NCBI GenBank assembly: GCA_910587395.1
Contig: CAJULJ010000111.1
Span: forward strand, 1 to 6,294
Origin: an uncultured Oscillospiraceae bacterium
Lineage (GTDB): Bacteria > Bacillota > Clostridia > Oscillospirales > Oscillospiraceae
Direction of reading: 5' to 3'
DNA: 6,294 nt
The position numbers were made by a program, and so were the translations under genes. The notes beneath the pieces were generated by a model that was not told where the DNA came from, made no database searches, and worked only from the letters and a program-made list of their open reading frames with translations. Positions 1 through 6,148 of this stretch are shown here, in pieces. Positions within the stretch are counted from its first letter, which is position 1; every line of letters starts with the position of its first letter.

Positions 1-7
1 TGTCTAT

Positions 8-38
8 TTTACCACTTTCTGCATCTTTTTTCTAGATT
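8..38 (+). promoter_or_regulatory. possible weak promoter ahead of the pyr operon
   Basis: The first 50 bases are AT-rich and pyrimidine-rich, unlike the GC-rich genes that follow. TTTACC at 8-13 could serve as a -35 element and TAGATT at 33-38 as a -10 element, but the 19-base spacing is long and both matches are partial. If it is real, transcription would start near 45 and give a leader of about 95 bases before pyrC. The alternative is that this stretch is the end of an upstream gene, because two frames are open from the window edge. I see no recognisable PyrR-binding loop or terminator in the leader. Confidence 0.15.
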
Positions 39-58
39 ATTTTTCAGGAGTAATAGCT

Positions 59-121
59 TTGGCGCGAGACGGACGAAACCCCCGGCTGGCTGCCAAGGGT
101 TCCAACCAAATTATATTGTAA
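59..121 (+). CDS. possible 20-residue leader peptide, or the end of an upstream gene
   Basis: A TTG at 59-61 sits 8 bases after AGGAG (46-50) and opens a 20-codon reading frame ending with TAA at 119-121, in the same frame as pyrC and 18 bases before it. The peptide begins MARDGRNPRL, is basic, and has no family I recognise. The frame is also open upstream to base 2, where it would encode a hydrophobic, Phe- and Tyr-rich segment. It could therefore be the cytosolic tail of a membrane protein whose gene lies mostly outside the window. Codons from 59 onward are more GC-rich than those before, which slightly favours a start at 59. Its closeness to pyrC suggests translational coupling in either case. 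Confidence 0.3.
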   Translation: MARDGRNPRLAAKGSNQIIL

Positions 122-124
122 ATT

Positions 125-131
125 AGGAGGG
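125..131 (+). promoter_or_regulatory. ribosome binding site of pyrC
   Basis: AGGAGGG lies 8 bases before a TTG at 140. This strong match at ideal spacing decides in favour of the non-ATG start, since no in-frame ATG lies nearby and the family's N-terminal pattern (hydrophobic strand, then GGRVVDPA) begins directly after it. Confidence 0.75.
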
Positions 132-139
132 ATAATCTT

Positions 140-1414
140 TTGCTGCTTTTGATTCAAGGAGGCCGGGTCGTGGACCCTGCCCGCAGTATAGACGCTGACT
201 TGGATATTTTAATTGAAAACGGCAAAATCGCGTGGCTTGGCCAACACCTGGAGGCCGAGGATGCTCAGATGGTGGACGCCTCTGGGTTGGTCGTGGCTCC
301 CGGTCTGGTGGATATGCACGTCCACCTGCGGGAGCCGGGTTTTGAAGCCAAGGAGACCGTGGCTACCGGCTGTGCCGCCGCCGCTCGCGGCGGAGTCACC
401 ACCCTGGTGGCCATGCCCAACACCCGGCCCGCCACCGACTGCCCGGAAATCGTGAAGCTGGTGCAGAGCAAGGCCGCGCCCACCGGGGTGAATGTCCTCC
501 CTGCCGGAGCGGTTACTGTTGGTCAAAGGGGACAGGTCCTCACCGACTTCGACTCCCTGCGAGCGGCAGGCGTGCCCGCCCTCACCGACGACGGAGTTCC
601 CATCCAGAATCAAGCCCTGCTCCGGCAGGCTATGCTTCGAGCCAAAGAGCGTAACCTTCCCCTTCTCGACCATTGCGAGGACCGGGATATGGTGCAAAAC
701 TATGCGCTCAACGAAGGCAAGGCATCCCAAACATTGGGTCTTCCCGGCCGCCCCGCCATCGCAGAGGAGCTCCAAATCATGAGGGACGTGATGCTGGCCG
801 AGGAAACCGGCGCTCATGTCCACATCTGCCACATCTCCACCGCGAAGGGGGTGGAGATCGTCCGTCAGGCAAAAGTACGGGGGGTGCGCGTCACCTGCGA
901 AACCTGTCCCCAGTATTTCACGCTCACGGAGGAAGAAGTGCTGTGTCAGGGCGCCCTGGCCAGGGTCAATCCGCCTCTGCGCACTCAGGCAGACGTGGAT
1001 GCCATCCGAGCGGGGCTGGCGGACGGAACCATCGACGCCATCGTCACCGACCATGCACCCCACACCGCTGAGGAAAAAGCCAGGCCTCTGCCCGATGCCC
1101 CCAGCGGCATGGTTGGACTGGAGACTTCCCTGGCTCTGGCGCTCACCGAACTGTATCACACCGGGCTGCTGCCTATGAGCCGGGTGCTGGCGCTGATGAC
1201 CTCCTCCCCCGCCGCTCTGCTGGGGCTGAACAAGGGTACGCTGGGCGAGGGCTGTGATGCCGATCTGGTTCTTTTCGATCCGAATCAGGAGTGGACCATC
1301 GACAAAAATCAATTTGCGTCCAAAGGCCGCAATACCCCCTTCCACGGGCGCACCGTACGGGGAAGAGTTAAATACACCATTTCCCGGGGAATTATCATTT
1401 ATCAGGAGGGCTGA
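140..1414 (+). CDS. pyrC: dihydroorotase, class I
   Basis: This zinc metalloenzyme cyclises N-carbamoyl-L-aspartate to L-dihydroorotate, the third step of cytosolic UMP synthesis. The 424-residue length fits the class I amidohydrolase-fold family, which is longer than the roughly 350-residue E. coli type. The sequence shows the metal motif DMHVHLREPG (His60, His62, with substrate-binding Arg64), Asp151 in the LTDDG segment that provides a bridging carboxylate in class I enzymes, His178 (LLDHCED), His231 (CHIST), and the catalytic TDHAPH motif with Asp304. The start is TTG, supported by a strong ribosome binding site at 125-131. It is followed after 3 bases by pyrF, whose ribosome binding site lies inside the end of pyrC. 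This is the first confident gene of the pyr operon. Confidence 0.96.
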   Translation: MLLLIQGGRVVDPARSIDADLDILIENGKIAWLGQHLEAEDAQMVDASGLVVAPGLVDMHVHLREPGFEAKETVATGCAAAARGGVTTLVAMPNTRPATDCPEIVKLVQSKAAPTGVNVLPAGAVTVGQRGQVLTDFDSLRAAGVPALTDDGVPIQNQALLRQAMLRAKERNLPLLDHCEDRDMVQNYALNEGKASQTLGLPGRPAIAEELQIMRDVMLAEETGAHVHICHISTAKGVEIVRQAKVRGVRVTCETCPQYFTLTEEEVLCQGALARVNPPLRTQADVDAIRAGLADGTIDAIVTDHAPHTAEEKARPLPDAPSGMVGLETSLALALTELYHTGLLPMSRVLALMTSSPAALLGLNKGTLGEGCDADLVLFDPNQEWTIDKNQFASKGRNTPFHGRTVRGRVKYTISRGIIIYQEG

Positions 1415-1417
1415 ATC

Positions 1418-2341
1418 ATGTCATTTGACGTACTTCAGGAGAAGATCAAGGCAAAAAAGAATCCAACCGTGGCCGGACTGGACGCCCGTGTGGAATACAT
1501 TCCCCCGTTTATCTTGAAAAAGCACACCGACCGCCTGGGCGAAACGCTGGAGGCCGCCGCAGACGCCGTGCTGGAGTTTGACTGTGGGCTCATTGACGCG
1601 CTGGCGGAAGTGGTGCCTGCCGTCAAGCCGCAGTCCGCCTATTTTGAAATGCTTGGCTGGCGGGGCATGAAGGTGCTGGAAGAGGTCATTGCTTACGCGA
1701 AAAGCAAGGACTTGTTTGTCATTGCGGATGTAAAGCGGGGCGACATCGGCACCACCGCCACAGCCTACAGCGAGGCGTGGCTGGGGGCTGCGCAGGTTGG
1801 CGGCACCTCCTGCTCCGTGTTTGACGCCGACTGCGTTACCCTCAACGGCTACATGGGTTCGGACGCCATCAAGCCGTTCCTGAAGGACTGCACCGAGCGG
1901 GACAAGTGCGCCTTTGTACTGGCCAAGACCTCCAATCCATCCTCTGTGGAGCTTCAGGACATCGTAGCCGGGGACCGGCTGGTGTACACCGTCATGGGCG
2001 ACCTGATTCAGCGCTGGGGAAAGGACACTCAAGGGAAATGCGGCTTCCAGGCCCTGGGCGCAGTGGTCGGCGCCACCCATCCTTCTGTGCTGAAGGAGCT
2101 GCGCCGCCGTCTGGACCGGGTGTTCTTCCTGGTCCCAGGCTATGGCGCTCAGGGCGGCACCGCCGCCGACGTACGGTTTGCCTTTGACGAGCTTGGGCGC
2201 GGGGCCATCGTTAACGCCTCTCGTTCCATCATGTGTGCTTGGCAGAAAACCGGTCGGGATGGAGCGGATTACCAGGACGCCGCCCGCGCCGCCGCTGAGA
2301 AGATGCGGGATGAGATCAAACAGTACGTAACCATCCTGTGA
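1418..2341 (+). CDS. pyrF: orotidine 5'-phosphate decarboxylase, type 2
   Basis: The enzyme decarboxylates OMP to UMP, the last step of the pathway. At 307 residues it belongs to the longer type 2 subfamily rather than the roughly 240-residue E. coli/Bacillus type. Visible signatures are GLD (residues 20-22), the substrate-binding VKPQSAYFE (Lys70), the catalytic DVKRGDIG (Asp104, Lys106, Asp109), the KTSNPSS segment from residue 170, the phosphate-binding PGYGAQG (240-246), and NASRSI near the C-terminus. Translation begins at ATG 1418, 8 bases after AGGAGG at 1404-1409, so it is probably coupled to pyrC. It ends with TGA, followed by 71 bases before pyrK. Confidence 0.96.
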   Translation: MSFDVLQEKIKAKKNPTVAGLDARVEYIPPFILKKHTDRLGETLEAAADAVLEFDCGLIDALAEVVPAVKPQSAYFEMLGWRGMKVLEEVIAYAKSKDLFVIADVKRGDIGTTATAYSEAWLGAAQVGGTSCSVFDADCVTLNGYMGSDAIKPFLKDCTERDKCAFVLAKTSNPSSVELQDIVAGDRLVYTVMGDLIQRWGKDTQGKCGFQALGAVVGATHPSVLKELRRRLDRVFFLVPGYGAQGGTAADVRFAFDELGRGAIVNASRSIMCAWQKTGRDGADYQDAARAAAEKMRDEIKQYVTIL

Positions 2342-2346
2342 GGGCA

Positions 2347-2374
2347 TTCTTTTTCTTGAAAAAAAGAAAAAGAA
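2347..2374 (+). repeat. A/T-rich perfect inverted repeat between pyrF and pyrK
   Basis: TTCTTTTTCTT at 2347-2357 is the exact reverse complement of AAGAAAAAGAA at 2364-2374, with a 6-base loop. The hairpin is nearly all A-U pairs, and further A-rich sequence follows to about 2392. It sits in the only sizeable gap of an otherwise tight operon and differs sharply in composition from the genes on both sides. It could be a dispersed intergenic repeat, an mRNA-processing or stability element, or a weak attenuator. It lacks the GC-rich stem of a normal terminator. Confidence 0.6.
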
Positions 2375-2412
2375 GCAAAAAGAAAAGAACTTTAGACTAT
2401 TGGGGGTTAATT

Positions 2413-3198
2413 ATGCCTGTTCAACAGATCTGCACAGTTGTTTCCATGGAGCAGCTTGACGCTGACACCTGGTGGATGGTTCTGGAGGTTGGCAAGCTGG
2501 TATTTAAGCATGGCCTTCGAGGAGGACAATTTCTGCACGTCAAGTGCGGCGATGACCAACTGCTCCGCCGCCCTATCTCGGTAGCACGCACACAGTGGGA
2601 TGAGCCGGAAGACACCGCCGCGCTGATTTTCGAGGTCCGGGGTGAAGGTACCCGCTGGCTGTCTCAGCGCAAGATTGGAGACAAGCTGGATGTACTGGGG
2701 CCTTTAGGCAACGGCTTCGACGTATTAGACGGGGGACGATATCTGCTGGTTGGGGGCGGCATCGGCGTACCGCCTCTGATTGAGTACGGTGAGAGCCCGA
2801 GGTGGTCCCAGGTGGCCGTGCTGGGTTTCCGTACCAAAGACAAGGCGTTTCCCTCCATCGTCAGCCGTTTCCAGGAAAATTGTGAACGGACTTACCTCTG
2901 TACCGACGATGGAACTTTAGGCCGCCACGGTTTTGTAGATGGGCAGATGAGGGAAGTACTTGAAAAGGACAACGACTTTACAGCTATTCTTGCCTGTGGC
3001 CCCAAGCCCATGCTGAAAAACGTAGCGAACGTGGCGGCGGAGTTTGGCATTCCTTGTCAGGTGTCCATGGAGGAACGCATGGGCTGCGGTGTGGGGGCCT
3101 GTCTGGTGTGCGCCACAGCCATGAAGGACGGCGCCATGAAACACGTCTGTAAGAACGGCCCGGTATTCCATGCGGAGGAGGTGGACTGGGATGCCTGA
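2413..3198 (+). CDS. pyrK: dihydroorotate dehydrogenase B, electron-transfer subunit
   Basis: This FAD and [2Fe-2S] protein passes electrons from dihydroorotate, oxidised at the FMN of PyrD, to NAD+. The two form a cytosolic heterotetramer in Gram-positive bacteria. From ATG 2413 the product has 261 residues, the usual length. An N-terminal ferredoxin-reductase beta-barrel carries the FAD-binding RRPISV (52-57), then the NAD-binding domain has GGGIGVPPL (114-122) and CGPKPM (195-200). The C-terminal cluster ligands are Cys225, Cys230, Cys233 and Cys246, in MGCGVGACLVC and HVCK. The reading frame stays open back to a GTG at 2338, but those codons lie in the A/T-rich hairpin and encode low-complexity Lys/Arg sequence, so ATG 2413, with a GGGGG weak ribosome binding site 6 bases before it, is preferred. 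The 3' end overlaps pyrD by 8 bases. Confidence 0.95.
   Translation: MPVQQICTVVSMEQLDADTWWMVLEVGKLVFKHGLRGGQFLHVKCGDDQLLRRPISVARTQWDEPEDTAALIFEVRGEGTRWLSQRKIGDKLDVLGPLGNGFDVLDGGRYLLVGGGIGVPPLIEYGESPRWSQVAVLGFRTKDKAFPSIVSRFQENCERTYLCTDDGTLGRHGFVDGQMREVLEKDNDFTAILACGPKPMLKNVANVAAEFGIPCQVSMEERMGCGVGACLVCATAMKDGAMKHVCKNGPVFHAEEVDWDA
3176..3181 (+). promoter_or_regulatory. ribosome binding site deciding the pyrD start
   Basis: AGGAGG, within the longer GGAGGAGG, lies in the last codons of pyrK, 9 bases before ATG 3191. It supports starting pyrD at 3191 with an 8-base overlap rather than at the internal ATG 3284, which has only a distant GAGGA at 3266-3270. Confidence 0.65.
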
Positions 3199-4186
3199 GA
3201 AAAAAACACCCCATCCCGAGGCAGGAGGGATCATCGCCAGCGCCGCCACAACTCTTGCGCTGTTTGAGGATTCTTCTGTCAATATGTCCGTTGACTTGGC
3301 CGGAGTCGTCCTGAAAAATCCGGTGGTGGCAGCCTCCGGCACCTTTGGCTTCGGACGGGAATACGGCCAGTTTTTCGATTTGTCTGAGCTGGGGGGCATT
3401 TGCTGTAAAGGTTTGACGCTTCATGCAAGAGAGGGCAACCCCGCCCCCCGAATTGCCGAAACCCCTATGGGTATCCTTAATTCCGTGGGCCTGCAAAACC
3501 CTGGTGTGGATGCGTTCATCAAGCACGAGCTTCCCTTCCTGCGCCAATATGATGTGAAGGTCATCGCCAACATCTCCGGGAACACCCCCGAAGAGTACGG
3601 CGAGATGTGCGAAAAGCTGTCCGCCGCCGGAGTGGATATGATTGAGGTCAATATCTCCTGCCCCAACGTGAAAGCGGGCGGGCTCACTTACGGTACCCGC
3701 CCCAAACTGGCGGCGGAGGTCACTGAAATGGCGAAAAGCCACGCCTCTGTCCCAGTGATGGTGAAGCTGTCTCCCAATGTCACCGATATCATCGAAATCG
3801 CCAAAGCCGTGGCGGACGCTGGAGCAGACGCCTTGTCTCTCATCAATACCCTGCGGGGAATGCGCATCGACGTGAACACCCACCGTCCCATCCTAAAAAT
3901 GAACACCGGCGGACTGTCCGGCCCTGCTGTCCTCCCCGTGGCCGTGCGCATGGTATGGGAGGTTGCTTCCGCTGTCAAGCTGCCCATTTTAGGTATGGGC
4001 GGAGTTTCCAAAGGTGAGGACGCCGCTCAGCTCATGCTGGCGGGAGCCTCCGCCGTGGCAGTGGGTACCGCCCTGTTTGCCAATCCCTATGCCCCGCTGA
4101 AAGTACGGGACGCTCTGGCCTCCATCACGGCGAAACAGGGACTGGATTCTGTCAGTCAACTGACCGGCGGCGTAAAGCCCTGGTAA
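3191..4186 (+). CDS. pyrD: dihydroorotate dehydrogenase B, catalytic subunit
   Basis: This FMN-binding TIM-barrel enzyme oxidises dihydroorotate to orotate and works with PyrK as a class 1B, NAD-linked dehydrogenase. Counting from ATG 3191 (331 residues), the family segments are LAGVVLKNPVVAASGTFGFG (36-55), LNSVGLQNPG (96-105), and NISCPN with Cys157, the catalytic base that marks class 1 enzymes (class 2 uses Ser). VKLSPN (Lys192), the GLSGPA loop (241-246) and GMGGV (268-272) for the FMN phosphate follow. The 1B type normally begins close to the SVDLAGV segment and runs to about 300-310 residues. The 3191 start therefore adds about 31 residues with no family counterpart. ATG 3284 would give a standard 300-residue protein but has a poor ribosome binding site. 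The enzyme identity is certain; the start is about two to one in favour of 3191. Confidence 0.94.
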   Translation: MPEKKTPHPEAGGIIASAATTLALFEDSSVNMSVDLAGVVLKNPVVAASGTFGFGREYGQFFDLSELGGICCKGLTLHAREGNPAPRIAETPMGILNSVGLQNPGVDAFIKHELPFLRQYDVKVIANISGNTPEEYGEMCEKLSAAGVDMIEVNISCPNVKAGGLTYGTRPKLAAEVTEMAKSHASVPVMVKLSPNVTDIIEIAKAVADAGADALSLINTLRGMRIDVNTHRPILKMNTGGLSGPAVLPVAVRMVWEVASAVKLPILGMGGVSKGEDAAQLMLAGASAVAVGTALFANPYAPLKVRDALASITAKQGLDSVSQLTGGVKPW

Positions 4187-4207
4187 ACAGAAAGAAGGAA
4201 CATCACA

Positions 4208-5353
4208 ATGACCACCATCTACCTTATCCGCCATGGCCAGGCGGAGGGAAATCTATACCGTCGCTGCCACAGCTGGCACAACGGCCTGCTCACTCTCAAG
4301 GGGCGGGAGCAGGTCAAGGCCCTGGAAAAGCGATTTGAAGATATCCATTTTGACGCAGTATACTCCAGCGACCTCTACCGGGCCATGTCTACTGCCGGAG
4401 CGATCTATCGTTCTCGGGGACTTGCCCTTCGGGTCGATCCCGATCTGCGGGAAATCGGCGCGGGTGTCTGGGAGGATGTGCCCTGGGGCCAACTGCTCCA
4501 TGACCACCGGAACGCACTCACCGCCTTCCTCGCCTGCGACCCCAGCTGGCAGGTAGAGGGCTGCGAAACCTTTGCTCAGGTGCGAACCCGAATGACAGCT
4601 ACCGTGGAACGTATCGCTGCCGCCCATCCAGGCCAGACGGTGGCGGTGGTGTCCCACGGCTGCGCCCTTCGCACAGCGCTATCCGGATGGCTCGGATTCA
4701 GCCTGGAGGAGATCCGCCAAGTCCCTCTGCCGGACAACGCCGCCGTGGCCAAGCTGGAGGTGGAGGACGGACATGTCAACGTCGTTTACTATAATGACAA
4801 TCGTCACTTAGGCGCTGCCGCATGTCCCCCCGCCAGCAGCGCCTACGGCATCCCCGGCATGGAAAAGAATGCTCTGCGTTTTCGTCCCTTGCTCCTCCCC
4901 CAGGAAAAAGAGCAATATTTAGCCTCCCGCCGGGACGGCTGGCAGGCCAGTCACGGCGCCATGGACGGTTTTGACGGAAAAAAATTCCTGACTGTGGCCC
5001 AGGAAAACAGCGCCCATAACGAAAACTGTGTTCTATTGGCACTGTTGGGTGATATTCCTGTCGGCATACTTCAAATGGATTGGCAACAGGAGGCGGAGCA
5101 GCAGGCAGGACGGCTCCCCTTCTTTTACATGATGCCTGAGTTCCGCTCCAAGGGGTTAAGCGTCCAGCTGCTGGGCCATGCGGTGTGTACTTACCGGGCT
5201 AAGGGGCGGCGGGTGCTGCGGCTGCGCTGCGCACCGGAGAATGAGCGGGCGAAAAAATTCTACACCTCCCACGGCTTCTACAAAGTAGGCGAGGAGCCCG
5301 GCGGCGTTGGACATCTGGACACCATGGAAAAATATATTGGACTGGAGCTCTAA
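4208..5353 (+). CDS. histidine phosphatase fused to GNAT acetyltransferase
   Basis: This 381-residue two-domain protein is predicted to be cytosolic. Residues 1-200 form a histidine phosphatase (phosphoglycerate-mutase-like) domain: IRHGQAEGN with Arg8 and the phospho-accepting His9, Arg58 after YSSDLYR, the acid Glu82 in DLREIGAGVWE, and SHG with His150. Residues about 220-375 resemble a GNAT N-acetyltransferase: a strand FFYMMPEFRSKGLSVQLLG carries the acetyl-CoA pyrophosphate-binding R-x-x-G-x pattern (RSKGLS, 313-318, with Ser where Gly or Ala is usual). RLRCAPENERAKKFYTSHGF (338-357) matches the conserved C-terminal GNAT motif. A Pro/Ala/Ser linker lies near 202-216. Start ATG 4208 follows GAAGGA by 8-9 bases. 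It sits 21 bases after pyrD and is probably co-transcribed. Substrates of both domains are unknown; a role in nucleotide or cofactor phosphate turnover would be a guess from position only. Confidence 0.88.
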   Translation: MTTIYLIRHGQAEGNLYRRCHSWHNGLLTLKGREQVKALEKRFEDIHFDAVYSSDLYRAMSTAGAIYRSRGLALRVDPDLREIGAGVWEDVPWGQLLHDHRNALTAFLACDPSWQVEGCETFAQVRTRMTATVERIAAAHPGQTVAVVSHGCALRTALSGWLGFSLEEIRQVPLPDNAAVAKLEVEDGHVNVVYYNDNRHLGAAACPPASSAYGIPGMEKNALRFRPLLLPQEKEQYLASRRDGWQASHGAMDGFDGKKFLTVAQENSAHNENCVLLALLGDIPVGILQMDWQQEAEQQAGRLPFFYMMPEFRSKGLSVQLLGHAVCTYRAKGRRVLRLRCAPENERAKKFYTSHGFYKVGEEPGGVGHLDTMEKYIGLEL

Positions 5354-5365
5354 GGCGGTATTTTT

Positions 5366-5584
5366 ATGGAACCGTGGAAAATCTGGCTGATCGTGGTTGC
5401 AGCACCCGTCCTGCCGGCCTGTCTTCTGCGCCATTTCGGGATTGGATTCACCAGCAAAGCTTGCTCTGGAGTATTTTATGCCGATTGCAGCCTGCCCTCT
5501 CGCAGAAAGGGCAAAATCAAAGATATATCCGGCTGCATGCAGATGGATCACTTTCATGGAAAATTCCATATTGCGCTTCAATAA
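5366..5584 (+). CDS. small hypothetical protein with one hydrophobic segment
   Basis: This 72-codon frame starts 12 bases after the fusion gene, behind a weak AGGCGG (5353-5358). It begins MEPWKIWLIVVAAPVLPACL, which resembles a single membrane helix or an uncleaved signal, and the first 30 codons have the GC-rich third positions of the neighbours. The rest is Cys-, His- and Lys-containing sequence with no motif I recognise and less typical codon use, so the 3' part could be a decayed or frameshifted remnant. It ends just before the terminator at 5591. No function can be assigned; it may not be a real gene. Confidence 0.4.
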   Translation: MEPWKIWLIVVAAPVLPACLLRHFGIGFTSKACSGVFYADCSLPSRRKGKIKDISGCMQMDHFHGKFHIALQ

Positions 5585-5590
5585 AACCAC

Positions 5591-5625
5591 AGGGCGGTCG
5601 GGAATATCCGACCGCCCTGTTTTGT
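5591..5625 (+). terminator. bidirectional rho-independent terminator between convergent genes
   Basis: AGGGCGGTCGG (5591-5601) pairs perfectly over 11 bp with CCGACCGCCCT (5608-5618) around a 6-base loop. On the + strand the stem is followed by GTTTTGTT; read from the - strand it is followed by GTGGTTTTATTG. The stem is therefore suited to stop both the pyr-phosphatase transcript and the oncoming lipoprotein transcript. Confidence 0.9.
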
Positions 5626-6009
5626 TCATCGCATGGCGTTGCCAACATCATTCGCGGCATTGCCGATGGCGTCGCCCGTATCCCGGACTATATTCCCCGC
5701 ACCTCGGGCCACGTCACCTGCGGCGTCACCAATATCATCAATCACGTTGTTGCCGCCGTCTTGTCCGTTGGTACCTCCGGCGCCACCGCCCTGGGCCGCA
5801 TCATTGCCCACACCGGCACTATTGGTGACATTGGCGCTATTTTGCGCATTGCCACCCACTCCGGCGCTGGCTCGGCTATTGCTGTCAGACGATGCACTGT
5901 TGGTGGGTTGCACGGGAGCAGAGCTGTTGGTATCACGACCAGCGGAGCAGCCCGTCAGCGCCACAGCCATCACTAAAGCCATGGAAAGAGCAAAATATTT
6001 CAGCTTCAT
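5626..6009 (-). CDS. small secreted lipoprotein, Asn/Gly/Ala-rich
   Basis: The 127-residue product starts MKLKYFALSMALVMAVALTG, a lysine-containing n-region and hydrophobic core ending in the lipobox LTGC with Cys21 as the predicted lipidation site. Signal peptidase II would cleave before Cys21 and leave it anchored to the outer face of the membrane. Residues 22-88 are low-complexity Ser, Asn, Gly and Ala, probably a disordered tether. Residues 89-126 are a degenerate short-period repeat built from GDA, GNA and DDI/NDV units, which could form an amphipathic helix. ATG at 6009-6007 follows AGGAGG by 8 bases. It is convergent with the pyr-side genes and shares the terminator at 5591-5625. I recognise no named family; the lipoprotein call rests on the signal and lipobox. 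Confidence 0.85.
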   Translation of the reverse strand: MKLKYFALSMALVMAVALTGCSAGRDTNSSAPVQPTNSASSDSNSRASAGVGGNAQNSANVTNSAGVGNDAAQGGGAGGTNGQDGGNNVIDDIGDAAGDVARGAGNIVRDTGDAIGNAANDVGNAMR

Positions 6010-6020
6010 TGTTTATGCCT

Positions 6021-6082
6021 CCTGCTTGTTCTTCATGTTCCCCGTGATTCAGTATGCGCCGGTCTGGTCCATTCCAAGCAGG
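6021..6082 (-). promoter_or_regulatory. possible leader hairpin masking the lipoprotein ribosome binding site
   Basis: On the - strand, CCTGCTTG (6082-6075) is exactly complementary to CAAGCAGG (6028-6021), with 46 bases between. The second arm overlaps the first three bases (AGG) of the AGGAGG ribosome binding site. In the transcript this 8-bp pairing could reduce translation initiation, provided transcription starts upstream of 6082. The pairing is seen; its regulatory effect is inferred. Confidence 0.3.
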
Positions 6083-6091
6083 TATTTTTTT

Positions 6092-6119
6092 CATATAAAC
6101 AGGATAAAAAGCGAGTAAA
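6092..6119 (-). promoter_or_regulatory. candidate promoter for the lipoprotein gene
   Basis: Reading the - strand, TTTACT (6119-6114) is a 4-of-6 match to the -35 hexamer and TATATG (6097-6092) a 4-of-6 match to the -10 hexamer, spaced 16 bases. The start would fall near 6085, giving a leader of about 76 bases. A weaker alternative, TTGGAA (6077-6072) with CATACT (6056-6051) spaced 15, lies closer to the gene. Confidence 0.35.
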
Positions 6120-6146
6120 AGGACTGCCACATGGCAGTCCTTTTAC
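6115..6146 (-). terminator. rho-independent terminator downstream of the tRNA-Arg end
   Basis: GTAAAAGGACTGCCA (6115-6129) and its exact complement (6132-6146) form a 15-bp perfect stem around CA; in practice the innermost pair opens to give a 4-base loop. On the - strand the stem ends in CCTTTTAC and a T-rich run follows, starting 2 bases after the tRNA CCA. This looks like the native terminator of the tRNA transcript and could also stop transcripts from the + side. Confidence 0.85.
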
Positions 6147-6148
6147 TC

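Noticed and set aside
45..139. PyrR-dependent attenuator ahead of pyrC
   Set aside because: I see no GC-rich terminator with a T run and no recognisable PyrR-binding loop in the leader.
209..1345. Long - strand ORF across pyrC (378 codons)
   Set aside because: It lies opposite a confidently identified dihydroorotase and arises from the GC-rich third codon positions; the protein is His/Gly-rich nonsense without motifs.
1421..2347. Long - strand ORF across pyrF (308 codons)
   Set aside because: Antisense shadow of the OMP decarboxylase gene with no recognisable domain or ribosome binding site.
2338..2412. GTG-started N-terminal extension of PyrK
   Set aside because: It would add 25 residues of Lys/Arg low-complexity sequence encoded by the A/T hairpin; the family starts near ATG 2413.
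2984..3883. - strand ORF across pyrK and pyrD (299 codons)
   Set aside because: It spans two well-supported + strand genes and has no family features.
5156..5629. - strand ORF of 157 codons opposite the GNAT domain and the convergent region
   Set aside because: It starts in the terminator, overlaps a clear GNAT motif and shows no protein features.
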